A stretch of DNA of 64,000 nt from Paenibacillus humicola. Lineage in GTDB: Bacteria > Bacillota > Bacilli > Paenibacillales > Paenibacillaceae. The stretch is taken from assembly GCF_028826105.1 (NCBI RefSeq), contig NZ_JAQGPL010000001.1, positions 1,576,501-1,640,500 on the forward strand, read 5' to 3'. Position 1 is the stretch's first letter. Every line of letters starts with the position of its first letter. Positions 51,981 through 60,453 of the stretch are shown here, piece by piece. A program made the translations under genes and the position numbers. The notes under the pieces are model-generated. The model saw only the letters and a list, made by a program, of their open reading frames with translations, was not told where the DNA came from and made no database searches.

Positions 51981-52150
51981 GTGTCCTGCCGGCTGGGCCA
52001 GCTGTCAGCGGCAGCAGGGCGCTCGGCATGTCCGGCCGCGAAGCGTCCGGCCGGCTGAGCCGGTTGTCAGCTGCAGCAGGGTGAACCGGCAAGTCCGGCC
52101 GGCTATCAGCGGCAGAACGGCGCACCGGCAAGTCCGGCTGAGCCGGTCAC
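51981..52150. repeat. Degenerate GC-rich repeat array
   Basis: Three to four imperfect copies of a 40-60 bp unit, starting near 51981, 52044, 52093 and 52132. Each begins GTCCGGCCGGCT or similar, with TCAGC(T/G)GCAG in the middle and ACCGGCAA at the end. No open reading frame explains it. It follows the esterase stop and precedes the operon terminator. The remaining part of 51972-52394 holds the terminator and leader of the next gene. Confidence 0.6.
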
Positions 52151-52161
52151 ATAAGGCATCG

Positions 52162-52217
52162 GGGCTGTCCTGAACGCATCCGGCGGAACGCCGCGGCGCA
52201 GGTACAGCCCTTTTTTA
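52162..52217 (+). terminator. Intrinsic terminator of AKR-VOC-esterase operon
   Basis: GGGCTGT (52162-52168) pairs with ACAGCCC (52204-52210), enclosing a second GC-rich stem, followed by six Ts. Confidence 0.78.
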
Positions 52218-52394
52218 TTCGCCCGCCCCCGGTTTGGATGAAGGTACCGCTCCTCCGCTTGCGAGCAGAGAATCGTACAAAAAGTAATAGGATCGTTCAT
52301 GGATATTTGCCTGGCAAAGCTATAAGATGAGCGTAAGCAAACGATTTCAGGACACGATGGAGCATCATAAATTTGTACAAGGAGAGGCTGCCTT

Positions 52395-53294
52395 TTGAAG
52401 TATACGACTTTTGGCAGGACGGGAATGACGGTCAGCCGGCTGGCCGTGGGCGGATATCCTTTCTCGGGCGTGAACAAGGCGCAGGGCTGGGACCCCTACA
52501 GCCCGCAGGGCCGGGCGGATGCGGTTCGCGTCGTCCATGCGGCGCTGGACGCCGGCATCAATTATGTCGACACGGCGCCCAGCTACGGCAGCGGGCACAG
52601 CGAAAGCATTATCGGCGATGCGCTGCAGGGGCGGCGGGACAAGGTCGTGCTCGCGACGAAGGTGGCATGGCCGTCCTCGTGGGCGGACATCGGCAAGGAA
52701 GGCGTCATGCGCGGCGTCGAGGAAAGCCTGCGGCGGCTGAAAACCGATTACGTGGATGTGATCCAGTTTCACGGCGGCGTTTATTCGCATGAGGATACGC
52801 AAAACCTGCTGAACGCCGGTCCGATGGAAGCGCTTCAGACGCTCAGGGAGCAGGGAAAGGTCAGATGGCTGGGCGTGACGACGGAGGACGCCCATTCGAT
52901 TATGGAATTGACCGGCACCGGTTTGTTCGATATGGCGCAGATCAACTACAACCTGATCTACCAAAATCCCGCGCTTCATTTTCTGAACCGGGCGAAGGAG
53001 CTGCAGCTCGGCATCGCGGTCATGCGGCCGATGACCTCCGGCATCCTGCAGCGGCTGCTCGAGCATCTGGCTCCCCAACTGCTCGAGACCGAGGACATAT
53101 ACAAACTGTGCCTGAAGTTCCTGCTGTCCGATTCGCGCGTTCACCTGCTCAACGTCGGGGCCAGGTGGCCGGAAGAGGTGGAGCGCAACGTGCGCTTCCT
53201 CGAGTCGTTTGAACCGGAATTCGACATCGCCGAGCTTCCCCGCTTTACCGGCAAAATTTATGAATCGGACGATTTGCGGAAAGGAATGGCATAA
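52395..53294 (+). CDS. Aldo/keto reductase
   Basis: 299 residues. Asp and Tyr lie in NYVDTAPSYGSGHSE, Lys in VVLATKVAW, and His in DVIQFHGG. The later nucleotide-binding motif is less typical (LLNVGARWPEEVERN), as in the YccK/galactose-dehydrogenase-like branch. The TTG start follows AAGGAGAGG by 8 bp. It overlaps nothing but sits 2 bp from the amidohydrolase gene, and the large hydrolase gene follows, so the three form an operon. Confidence 0.85.
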   Translation: MKYTTFGRTGMTVSRLAVGGYPFSGVNKAQGWDPYSPQGRADAVRVVHAALDAGINYVDTAPSYGSGHSESIIGDALQGRRDKVVLATKVAWPSSWADIGKEGVMRGVEESLRRLKTDYVDVIQFHGGVYSHEDTQNLLNAGPMEALQTLREQGKVRWLGVTTEDAHSIMELTGTGLFDMAQINYNLIYQNPALHFLNRAKELQLGIAVMRPMTSGILQRLLEHLAPQLLETEDIYKLCLKFLLSDSRVHLLNVGARWPEEVERNVRFLESFEPEFDIAELPRFTGKIYESDDLRKGMA

Positions 53295-53296
53295 CG

Positions 53297-54286
53297 ATGG
53301 ACACAGTAATCGACGCATACGCCCATATCGGTCTTCCGCGCTACGGCGGGGTGGGCGATTTTACGGCTCATATGGAGCGGTTTAGCATCCGAAAATCGGT
53401 GATGGCGCTGTTTAACGCCGTGCCCGATTTTGCCAGCCTCTTCTCGGCGATCCGCGACAATCCGGAGACGATCCGGGGCGTTGGCATCCCATTCGGAAAA
53501 ACGGACGAGCAGCGCATGGAGCTCGTGCGGCTGCAGCTGCAGGCCGGCGTGATTGGCATCCGGATGGAGCCTTGGGAGGCGCTCGGCAACCCGGCTGTTC
53601 TGCAGCTGCTCGGCGAGAACGGCAGGTGGGTGTACGGCCTCAGCCCGTTCCAGTCGGACGAGCTGTCGCGCCTGTATCTCGACTGGCTGGATCGGTATCC
53701 GCAGGGGAGGGTGGCCTCGCCCCATCTGCTGTATACGGATGCGCAGTCGCAGACGGTCCGGCAGTCGCAGGCGGCCCGGGAGCTGTTGGCCCATCCCCGG
53801 TTTTACGTCATTTTCTCCAGGCACGGCGGGCTCGGAAGCAGGGAGGCGTATCCACACCGGGATTTTCTGCCGTGGCTGTCCTTCGTATTCGAGCGGGCCG
53901 AGACGGACCGGATTATGTGGGGCAGCGAATACCCGGTGGTCTATTCGCGCAACGAGTCGATGCCAACCTGCATCGCATGGCTGGAGGAAATCGGCGCGGG
54001 GCTGTCGGACGAGGCGATCCGCAAGATCATGCGGGACAACGCGGACCGGGCGCTGTTCGGACATCCGTTGGCGCCGGCCGATCCGCAGGCATTGGACCGG
54101 GTGCCGGGCTGGGTCGAGGAGCAGTTCGACCGGAGCCAGACGGTGAGGCTGTACAACCGGGAAGGCTTCGAGCTGCCGCTGGACGTCTACGGAAAACTGC
54201 TGAACGGCTACCTTCAGTCGGGACAATGGCGGGAAGGCATTCCTTTTGCGGACTATGCGGTACGCCGGATCGCCGAAGCGTTATAA
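53297..54286 (+). CDS. Amidohydrolase-family protein
   Basis: 329 residues. The N-terminal DAYAHIG resembles the HxH metal motif but has YAH, so the first histidine is lost. The later RHGGLGS segment and MWGSEYPV (normally GSDxP) are also variant, with Glu replacing Asp. The fold is the amidohydrolase-2 type, but metal binding may be weakened or altered. It starts 2 bp after the aldo/keto reductase. The substrate is unknown; a lactone or carboxylate of a sugar is plausible from context. Confidence 0.78.
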   Translation: MDTVIDAYAHIGLPRYGGVGDFTAHMERFSIRKSVMALFNAVPDFASLFSAIRDNPETIRGVGIPFGKTDEQRMELVRLQLQAGVIGIRMEPWEALGNPAVLQLLGENGRWVYGLSPFQSDELSRLYLDWLDRYPQGRVASPHLLYTDAQSQTVRQSQAARELLAHPRFYVIFSRHGGLGSREAYPHRDFLPWLSFVFERAETDRIMWGSEYPVVYSRNESMPTCIAWLEEIGAGLSDEAIRKIMRDNADRALFGHPLAPADPQALDRVPGWVEEQFDRSQTVRLYNREGFELPLDVYGKLLNGYLQSGQWREGIPFADYAVRRIAEAL

Positions 54287-54421
54287 CCGGCCGCCGTCAC
54301 GCAGCGCACATCGCGCGCGCCGGGAGCTGTGAGGTTTCACGACAGGTGTGTATGATCGGGTCCTAACCGGCCCGGCGGCAAGCGTAACGGGTCTAAATGA
54401 CGGGAAAGGATGAGACTTGCG

Positions 54422-56584
54422 ATGACGACCGAAAGCAAAAGCGGCAGGCAGCCGATTGAAGAGGCGCAGAGCCCCTGGTATAGGCGCACCCGCCGGTGGG
54501 GCCAGACGAATTTGACGGAGATGGACCCGCAGGATTGGGACAAGGAATGGTGGAAGTCCTATTGGAAGCAGACGCGGGTCCAGGGCGTCATTGTGAATGC
54601 GGGCGGCATCGTCGCCTATTATCCGAGCGCGATGAAGCTGCAGTACCGTGCGCAGGGGCTTGGAGACCGCGATCTGTTCGGCGAGTTTACGGCCGAGGCG
54701 CGCAAGGCCGGGCTCGCCGTGCTGGCCCGCATGGACATCAACCGCGCAACCCGCGACTTTTACGACGCCCATCCGGATTGGTTCGTCGTCGACGCGGACG
54801 GCAGGCCGGTGCAGTCGAACGGGCGGTATTTTTCCTGTGTCAACAGCGGCTATTACAAGGAATATATTCCTCAGGTGCTGCGGGAAATTATCGAACGGTA
54901 CAAGCCGGAGGGCTTCACCGACAACAGCTGGACCGGAGCCTCGCGCAGTATCATTTGCCACTGCGTCAATTGCCGGACACAGTTCATGGCCGCAACGGGG
55001 CACGACCTGCCGGCTGCCTCCGACTATAACGACCCGGTTTACCGGAAATGGATCAAATGGAGCTACGGCTGCCGCATCGCGAACTGGGATCTGTTCAACC
55101 GGGTTACGCGGGAGCACGGCGGGCCGGACTGCCTCTGGCTCGGCATGTTCAACGCCGATCCGTTCCGGCCGCATACCGCTTTCTGCGATTTGAAGGAGGT
55201 CGGGGAGCGATCGAAAATGATGATGTGCGACCATCAGTCCCGCGAGCCGCTGACCGGCTTCGAGCAAAACGCGCAGAACGGCTTCCTGCTTCATTCGCTG
55301 GCCGGCTGGGACATCGTGATTCCCGAGAGCATGTCCAACTATGTGCGGGGACTGCGCACGTTCCGCCAGGGCAGCAACCCGCCGGCGGAGACGCGGATGT
55401 GGATGATCGAAGGGATCGCGGGAGGCATCTCCCCGTGGTACCATCACATCGGTGCGCGGCACGAGGACCGGCGCCAGTTCGAGAATGCGCCGCCGGTCAT
55501 GCAGTGGCATGCGGAGAACGAGCGCTATTTGTACGACCGGCGTCCAGTCGCCACGGTCGGGCTGGTGTGGAGCCAGGAGAATACCGAGTTTTACGGCCGA
55601 GACCGCGTCGAGGAACGCGTCGCTCTTCCATGGCGCGGCTTCGTGCAGGCGCTGACGCGGGCCAGAATCGCATATATGCCCGTTCATGCGGACCATATCG
55701 CCCGCGAGGCCGCCGGCCTCGACGTGCTCATTCTGCCCGACCTGGCGGTTCTGACCGATTCGCAGGGCGAGGCGATTAAGGCGTTCGTCGAATCCGGCGG
55801 CAGCCTGATCGCGACCGGCGCCTCCGGAACGCTGGACGAATGGGGCGAGCCGCGGCAGCAGTTCCCGCTGCAGCAACTGACCGGCCTGCGGCCGAGAGAG
55901 CATGCTCCGGGAAGCGTAAGCAACGCGAGCGGCAGCTGGGAAAACGACGAGGCGCATAACTATTTCCGGCTGCCGGACGAGCGGCATCCCGTGCTCGAGC
56001 GGTTTACGGATACGGCGATCCTTCCGTTCGGCGGGCGGATGCGGCGGTTCGATTCCGACGGCCGGCTGGAAGCGGTCGCCACCTATATCCCGTCCTATCC
56101 GATCTACCCGCCGGAGTTCAGCTGGATGCGGGAGCCGCGAACGGATATTCCGTCCCTGTTCGCCGGAGACCATTCCGCCGGCGGTCGAATCGTCTATTTC
56201 GCGGGGGACGTCGACCGCATTTACGGGCTTACCCGTCTGCCGGACCTCGGCGATCTGCTGGCCGAAGCGGTCAAGTGGGCGGCCGCGGACCGCTTCCCGC
56301 TGCGGGTGGAAGGGCCGGGGTATCTCGATTGCAAGCTGTACGCGCAGGAGGGAAGACGGATTCTCCACCTGGTCAATCTGACCGGCGCGAATGCGAATCC
56401 GGGATATATGGAGGAGGTTCTGCCGGTAGGTCCGATCGAAGCCGCCATCCGGGTGGACGGCGATGCGCCGCAGCGCGCGCTCCTGCGGGTCGGCGGGAAG
56501 GAGCTGAAGCCGGTGCTGGAGGACGGCTGGGCGAAAATCCGCATCGATTCGGTGGCGATGCATGAGATGATCGTGCTGGATTAA
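54422..56584 (+). CDS. Putative glycoside hydrolase (GHL6-like with trimerisation-like domain)
   Basis: About 720 residues. The N-terminal 350 residues look like a TIM barrel of the hypothetical glycosyl hydrolase 6 group (WGQTNLTEMDPQDWD, GVIVNAGGIVAYYPS, FTDNSWTGASRSIICHCVNC). A cysteine pair CHCVNC is visible. Residues about 395-560 resemble the beta-galactosidase trimerisation domain (VGLVWSQENTEFYGR, LDVLILPDLAVLTDSQ). The end is a beta-sandwich. No signal peptide, so it would act on imported oligosaccharides. AAAGGA lies upstream of the ATG at 54422; ATG 54410 is an alternative. The exact activity is unknown. Confidence 0.75.
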   Translation: MTTESKSGRQPIEEAQSPWYRRTRRWGQTNLTEMDPQDWDKEWWKSYWKQTRVQGVIVNAGGIVAYYPSAMKLQYRAQGLGDRDLFGEFTAEARKAGLAVLARMDINRATRDFYDAHPDWFVVDADGRPVQSNGRYFSCVNSGYYKEYIPQVLREIIERYKPEGFTDNSWTGASRSIICHCVNCRTQFMAATGHDLPAASDYNDPVYRKWIKWSYGCRIANWDLFNRVTREHGGPDCLWLGMFNADPFRPHTAFCDLKEVGERSKMMMCDHQSREPLTGFEQNAQNGFLLHSLAGWDIVIPESMSNYVRGLRTFRQGSNPPAETRMWMIEGIAGGISPWYHHIGARHEDRRQFENAPPVMQWHAENERYLYDRRPVATVGLVWSQENTEFYGRDRVEERVALPWRGFVQALTRARIAYMPVHADHIAREAAGLDVLILPDLAVLTDSQGEAIKAFVESGGSLIATGASGTLDEWGEPRQQFPLQQLTGLRPREHAPGSVSNASGSWENDEAHNYFRLPDERHPVLERFTDTAILPFGGRMRRFDSDGRLEAVATYIPSYPIYPPEFSWMREPRTDIPSLFAGDHSAGGRIVYFAGDVDRIYGLTRLPDLGDLLAEAVKWAAADRFPLRVEGPGYLDCKLYAQEGRRILHLVNLTGANANPGYMEEVLPVGPIEAAIRVDGDAPQRALLRVGGKELKPVLEDGWAKIRIDSVAMHEMIVLD

Positions 56585-56696
56585 CGGCTGCGAGGCGAAT
56601 TCGAACGGGAACGCCGGTGATGTAAAGATATACGATGGATGAGGCCGGCGTCTGCCGGCCGATAATGACGTCAATCCGAGGGGAGAGCATATCCGG

Positions 56697-57329
56697 ATGC
56701 CGGGCACTGGAATGATTCATCATGGTTCGACGGAAAGAAAAGCGGTTGCATTTACGTTCGACGACGGTCCGAATCCGGTCTATACGCCGCAAATTCTCGA
56801 TCTGTTCCGGCAGGCGGGGGCGAAAGCGACGTTCTATATGATCGGCAGCCAAATCGAAAGCAATCCGAAGGTGGCCAAGGCGGTTCACGAGCAGGGGCAC
56901 GAGATCGGCAACCACACGTTTACGCATCCTCATCTGTCCGAGCTGCCGGAGAAGGCGTGCTTCGACGAGCTCGCACGGACGGAGGCGCTGATCGAGGAGG
57001 CTGCCGGCACAAAGCCGCAGACGTTCAGGCCGCCGTATCTGGACTGCAACGAGCAGGTGGCGGGGGTCTCGGCGGGCTTCGGCTACGCCATAATCGGCGC
57101 GGTCAACAGCGCGGCCCGGGACTGGGAGCAGCCCGGCGTGCAGCATATTATCGACAAAACGCGGGAGGCGGCGAAGCCCGGCAGCATATTCGTATTCCAC
57201 GACGGCTTCGGCGACCGCTCGCAGACGGTCGAGGCCGTGCGGGCGCTGATCGCGGAGCTGACCGCGGAAGGCTACGAGCTAGTGACGGTCAGCGAGCTGC
57301 TGAACCTGAACGCGCGGCATGAGGCATAA
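56697..57329 (+). CDS. Polysaccharide deacetylase
   Basis: 210 residues of the NodB fold. Motif 1 is TFDDGP (D22, D23), motif 2 is HTFTHPHLS with the two metal histidines, motif 3 is RPPYL, and a later IFVFHDGFG carries the motif 5 histidine. It removes N-acetyl or O-acetyl groups from sugars such as peptidoglycan or chitin fragments. There is no signal peptide or anchor, unusual for cell-wall enzymes. GAGGGGAGAG precedes the ATG. It is separated from the preceding operon by about 110 bp. Confidence 0.88.
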   Translation: MPGTGMIHHGSTERKAVAFTFDDGPNPVYTPQILDLFRQAGAKATFYMIGSQIESNPKVAKAVHEQGHEIGNHTFTHPHLSELPEKACFDELARTEALIEEAAGTKPQTFRPPYLDCNEQVAGVSAGFGYAIIGAVNSAARDWEQPGVQHIIDKTREAAKPGSIFVFHDGFGDRSQTVEAVRALIAELTAEGYELVTVSELLNLNARHEA

Positions 57330-57331
57330 GT

Positions 57332-57366
57332 AAAAAACAAGGCGGAGCCGGTTGCGCTCCGCCTTG
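57332..57366 (-). terminator. Terminator of the minus-strand oxidoreductase, shared with deacetylase
   Basis: CAAGGCGGAGC (57338-57348) pairs with GCTCCGCCTTG (57356-57366). Six Ts follow on the minus strand. Confidence 0.85.
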
Positions 57367-57409
57367 CCATATCGTTTAGCAGGATGCCGATCTCGAGAAC
57401 GGCAGGCGA

Positions 57410-58489
57410 TTACAGATAAACCGCCTGGCCGGTGCGCGACGATTCGTACAGCGCCTCGAGAATTTGCGAAACAACGAAAGCCTGCTCCGGTTTGACGACC
57501 GGATCGGTATCTTCCTCGATCGCTTTGATCCACAGGCGCGCCTCGACGGCCGAGTCGCTCTCGGTTTTGCCGTCATAGAAAGCGACGCCGCCGGCTTTCA
57601 GGTCCACCTCATGGACGTACAGACGGCTGTTCTCCTCGCCGTTGATGCGCAGGCCGCCCTTCATGTCCGCTCCGCCCTCGGTGCCGCACAGCGTACATTT
57701 CGCTTCGTCGACCTCAAGGCTGTTCAGCGCCCAGCTCGATTCGAGAATAATGGTCGCGCCGTTCTCCATGACGATCATGCCGAAAGCCGAATCCTCAACC
57801 GTAAACTTCGACGGGTCCCAAGGGCCCCAGGCGTTGGCGGCGTTCTCGCGCTGCGAAAGCTTGTGGTACGCTCTTCCGAGCACAACCTTCGGCTTGTAGT
57901 TGTCCATCATCCACAGCGTAAGGTCGAGCGCATGCGTGCCGATATCGATGAGCGGGCCTCCGCCTTGTTTCTCTTCGTCGAGAAACACGCCCCACGTCGG
58001 GACGGCGCGGCGGCGGATCGCATGGGCTTTCGCCATATAAATGTCGCCCAGGCGGCCTTGCTCGCACAGCTTTTTCAAATGCAGGCTGTCCGGACGGTAG
58101 CGGTTATTGTAGCCGATCGTCAGCTTTTTGCCGGTGCGCTTCGCCGTTTCCAGCATCCGCTTGGCGTCTGCCGCCGTCTTGGCCATCGGCTTCTCGCACA
58201 TGACGTGCTTGTCCGCTTCCAGCGCGGCAATCGAAATTTCGGCGTGCGAATCGTTCGGCGTGCAGACGTGAACGATGTCGATCGTTTTGTCTGCCAGCAG
58301 CTCTTTATAATCGGTATAAACGCGAGCTTCGCTCGCTCCATATTGGGCGGCGGCTTTCTGCGCGCGCTCCTCTACAATGTCGCAAAACGCGACAAGCTGA
58401 ACCTGTTCAAGCTTGCTGAGGTTGGGAAGATGCTTGCCGTTGGCAATTCCTCCGCAGCCGATGATTCCTACTCGGAAAGTACGGGACAT
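57410..58489 (-). CDS. Gfo/Idh/MocA family oxidoreductase
   Basis: 359 residues. The Rossmann motif is GIIGCGGIA, and EKP is in VMCEKPMAKTAAD near residue 95. The catalytic region reads GGGPLIDIGTHALDLTLWMM with Asp and His in the expected positions. The ATG at 58489 follows AAAGGAGGAAC; a longer frame to 58534 has no better site. The enzyme probably oxidises a sugar or inositol-like compound. A palindromic AAGCGCTT element lies upstream. Confidence 0.87.
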   Translation of the reverse strand: MSRTFRVGIIGCGGIANGKHLPNLSKLEQVQLVAFCDIVEERAQKAAAQYGASEARVYTDYKELLADKTIDIVHVCTPNDSHAEISIAALEADKHVMCEKPMAKTAADAKRMLETAKRTGKKLTIGYNNRYRPDSLHLKKLCEQGRLGDIYMAKAHAIRRRAVPTWGVFLDEEKQGGGPLIDIGTHALDLTLWMMDNYKPKVVLGRAYHKLSQRENAANAWGPWDPSKFTVEDSAFGMIVMENGATIILESSWALNSLEVDEAKCTLCGTEGGADMKGGLRINGEENSRLYVHEVDLKAGGVAFYDGKTESDSAVEARLWIKAIEEDTDPVVKPEQAFVVSQILEALYESSRTGQAVYL

Positions 58490-58553
58490 GGGGTTTGGTT
58501 CCTCCTTTAAAGATGGGTGGATGCATTTGATCAATCACCTATTAATCTAGCAT

Positions 58554-58615
58554 AAAGGAAGCGCTTTTAATATTCCGAAATGACGCAATGACACTGCAAT
58601 ATTGCGACATCGGAA
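58554..58615. promoter_or_regulatory. Inverted repeats between two minus-strand genes
   Basis: A cre-like palindrome AAGCGCTT (58559-58566) lies 65 bp before the oxidoreductase start. Next to it is a two-part inverted repeat, TTCCGA/TCGGAA (58573-58578 and 58610-58615) enclosing CGCAAT/ATTGCG (58584-58589 and 58601-58606). It may end diguanylate cyclase transcripts or be an operator. Confidence 0.35.
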
Positions 58616-58675
58616 ACGAAAATTACCAACCCCATCCAGACGAGGCTCTCTGTGGCAGGCGGCATCTCCAAAAAG

Positions 58676-60286
58676 CTAATTGAGCGACAGCGCCCGGCCG
58701 TCACTTGAACCGGCCAGCACGGTCCGGTTTCTTCCCCGCTGCTTCGCCTCGTACAGCGCCTCGTCGGCGAGCCGGAACAGCGCCTCCGGCGTATCCGCAT
58801 GCGCCGGGAATTCGGCGATGCCGAGCGAGACGGTTACCGGGCTGCCGGTCGGACTGCCGGTCTGCTGCATCGCGAGGCGGATTTTTTCCGCCGTAGCGTG
58901 AGCTTCCGCGGCCGTCGCGCCCGGCAGCAGAATGACGAATTCCTCACCGCCGAACCGGCAGCAGATGCCTTCCAGGCCGGCGGCCTCCGTAATCATCCGG
59001 GAGAGAAACTTCAGCACCTCGTCGCCGACCTGGTGGCCGTATGTATCGTTGACCGCTTTGAAACGGTCGATATCGAGGATAATGAGCGAAAAGAGCTGAC
59101 CGTTCTCGGTCCATTTGGCCAAAATGTCGTCCAGCGTTCTTCGGTTCATGAGCCCGGTCAGCGTATCCGTCGCCGCCGCCCGGATCAGCTCGGTATTGTT
59201 TTTGTGCACCGCATCGATTGCGACCAGGACCGCCTTCGTCAGCAAATTGACCTCCCGGATCCAGTGCGGCTTCGTGTCGGCCAGCGCAACCCTTTCGCCG
59301 TCCGACAGCCGTTTCATCAGTCCCGCCAGCGTTGAAAACGGACGCGCGAGCATGCGGGCGATCCAGACCGAGAGCAGCAGCAGCGCGATAAAGGGCGCAA
59401 GCATGTAGAGGACGAGCCGGCTGATCGTCGCCGCCAGCTTCTTGTGAATGGAGCTGACGGGGGTCTGCTGCACGATGCCCCAGCCGCTGACCGGCGCAGG
59501 AACGTAAGCCGCAAACATCGGAACTCCTTTCGTATTGACCACTTCCTGCTTTCCCTGCTCGCCTCTCATCAGCTTTCGGACGACCGGATTCGGAGAACCG
59601 TCGTCGCCGATCCTGTTTTTGTCGGGATGGGACAGCAGCTGGCCGTTCGGTCCGACGACGTAGAAATAAGAGCCGGTATCGTCCAAAATGTTGTTCCCGA
59701 TAATTTTGCTTAAAATATTATTCTCCTGCAGGTAGATCGTGCCGCCGATAAAGCCGTTTGCATTGCCTCCCGCGTCATAAAGCGGTTCGCTCATCAGGAC
59801 GATCATTCTCCCCGTTATGGCGATATAAGGGGGGGAAATATACGGCTTGCCGGACCTCCGCGCCTCGGATGCGGCTTTCGTCGTCAACCGGCTCCCTTTG
59901 AGGCCGAGCGCGTTCGGGGCGACCTCGCGAATGACGCCCGCACGGTCGCTGATGAAGAGCGAGTTGAAGTAACCGCTCGTATTCAGCACAAGCTCCAGCT
60001 GCTCCTGAATTTCGCGGTCGGAGAGCGTGCCGTTTTTCGACAGGAAGAGAGCGGTATCGTGCAGGCTGCGCTGCATTGACTCAAACAGCGAATCGATGGT
60101 GACGCTTATTTTTTGTGCGCTGGAATAATTAAGAGAAAGGGTCGTATCGACGAGCGACTTTTTCTCCGACTGATAGGACGAGACGAGCAGAATCAGCGTG
60201 ATGAGGAGCGCGGAACCCGCCACCAGACCGGCAAGCAGCTTCATTAAAGTCAGCTTCGGCCGGTGAACGGTAATCGTGAGCATCAT
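58676..60286 (-). CDS. Diguanylate cyclase with extracellular Cache sensor
   Basis: 536 residues. An N-terminal helix (13-37) and a second at about 288-312 flank a roughly 250-residue dCache-type sensor outside the membrane. A HAMP-like segment leads to a GGEEF domain with the intact motif FGGEEF and the upstream DTLTGLMNRR. It should make cyclic di-GMP in response to an external small ligand. An RxxD inhibitory site before GGEEF is not obvious. AAAGGGTG lies 10 bp before the ATG. Single gene. Confidence 0.9.
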   Translation of the reverse strand: MMLTITVHRPKLTLMKLLAGLVAGSALLITLILLVSSYQSEKKSLVDTTLSLNYSSAQKISVTIDSLFESMQRSLHDTALFLSKNGTLSDREIQEQLELVLNTSGYFNSLFISDRAGVIREVAPNALGLKGSRLTTKAASEARRSGKPYISPPYIAITGRMIVLMSEPLYDAGGNANGFIGGTIYLQENNILSKIIGNNILDDTGSYFYVVGPNGQLLSHPDKNRIGDDGSPNPVVRKLMRGEQGKQEVVNTKGVPMFAAYVPAPVSGWGIVQQTPVSSIHKKLAATISRLVLYMLAPFIALLLLSVWIARMLARPFSTLAGLMKRLSDGERVALADTKPHWIREVNLLTKAVLVAIDAVHKNNTELIRAAATDTLTGLMNRRTLDDILAKWTENGQLFSLIILDIDRFKAVNDTYGHQVGDEVLKFLSRMITEAAGLEGICCRFGGEEFVILLPGATAAEAHATAEKIRLAMQQTGSPTGSPVTVSLGIAEFPAHADTPEALFRLADEALYEAKQRGRNRTVLAGSSDGRALSLN

Positions 60287-60453
60287 GCGGTTTTACACCC
60301 TTTATGTGGAAAATGAATTTAAAGTTGTCAAATCTTTTTTTATTCGACATCCGTTTCATTTTTCCTGCAAAAGGAAGCTGTTCTTTCCGGTATATCTGCC
60401 GATTCCCGGCATACGATTAGGCGAAGAACGGGGGAACAAGGGGGAATGCAGGC

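Noticed and set aside
51981..52150. CRISPR array
   Set aside because: The units are imperfect, uneven in length and have no unique spacers; no cas genes are present.
54281..56707. An 808-residue open frame on the minus strand
   Set aside because: Antisense to the GHL6-like gene with no recognisable domain; a compositional shadow.
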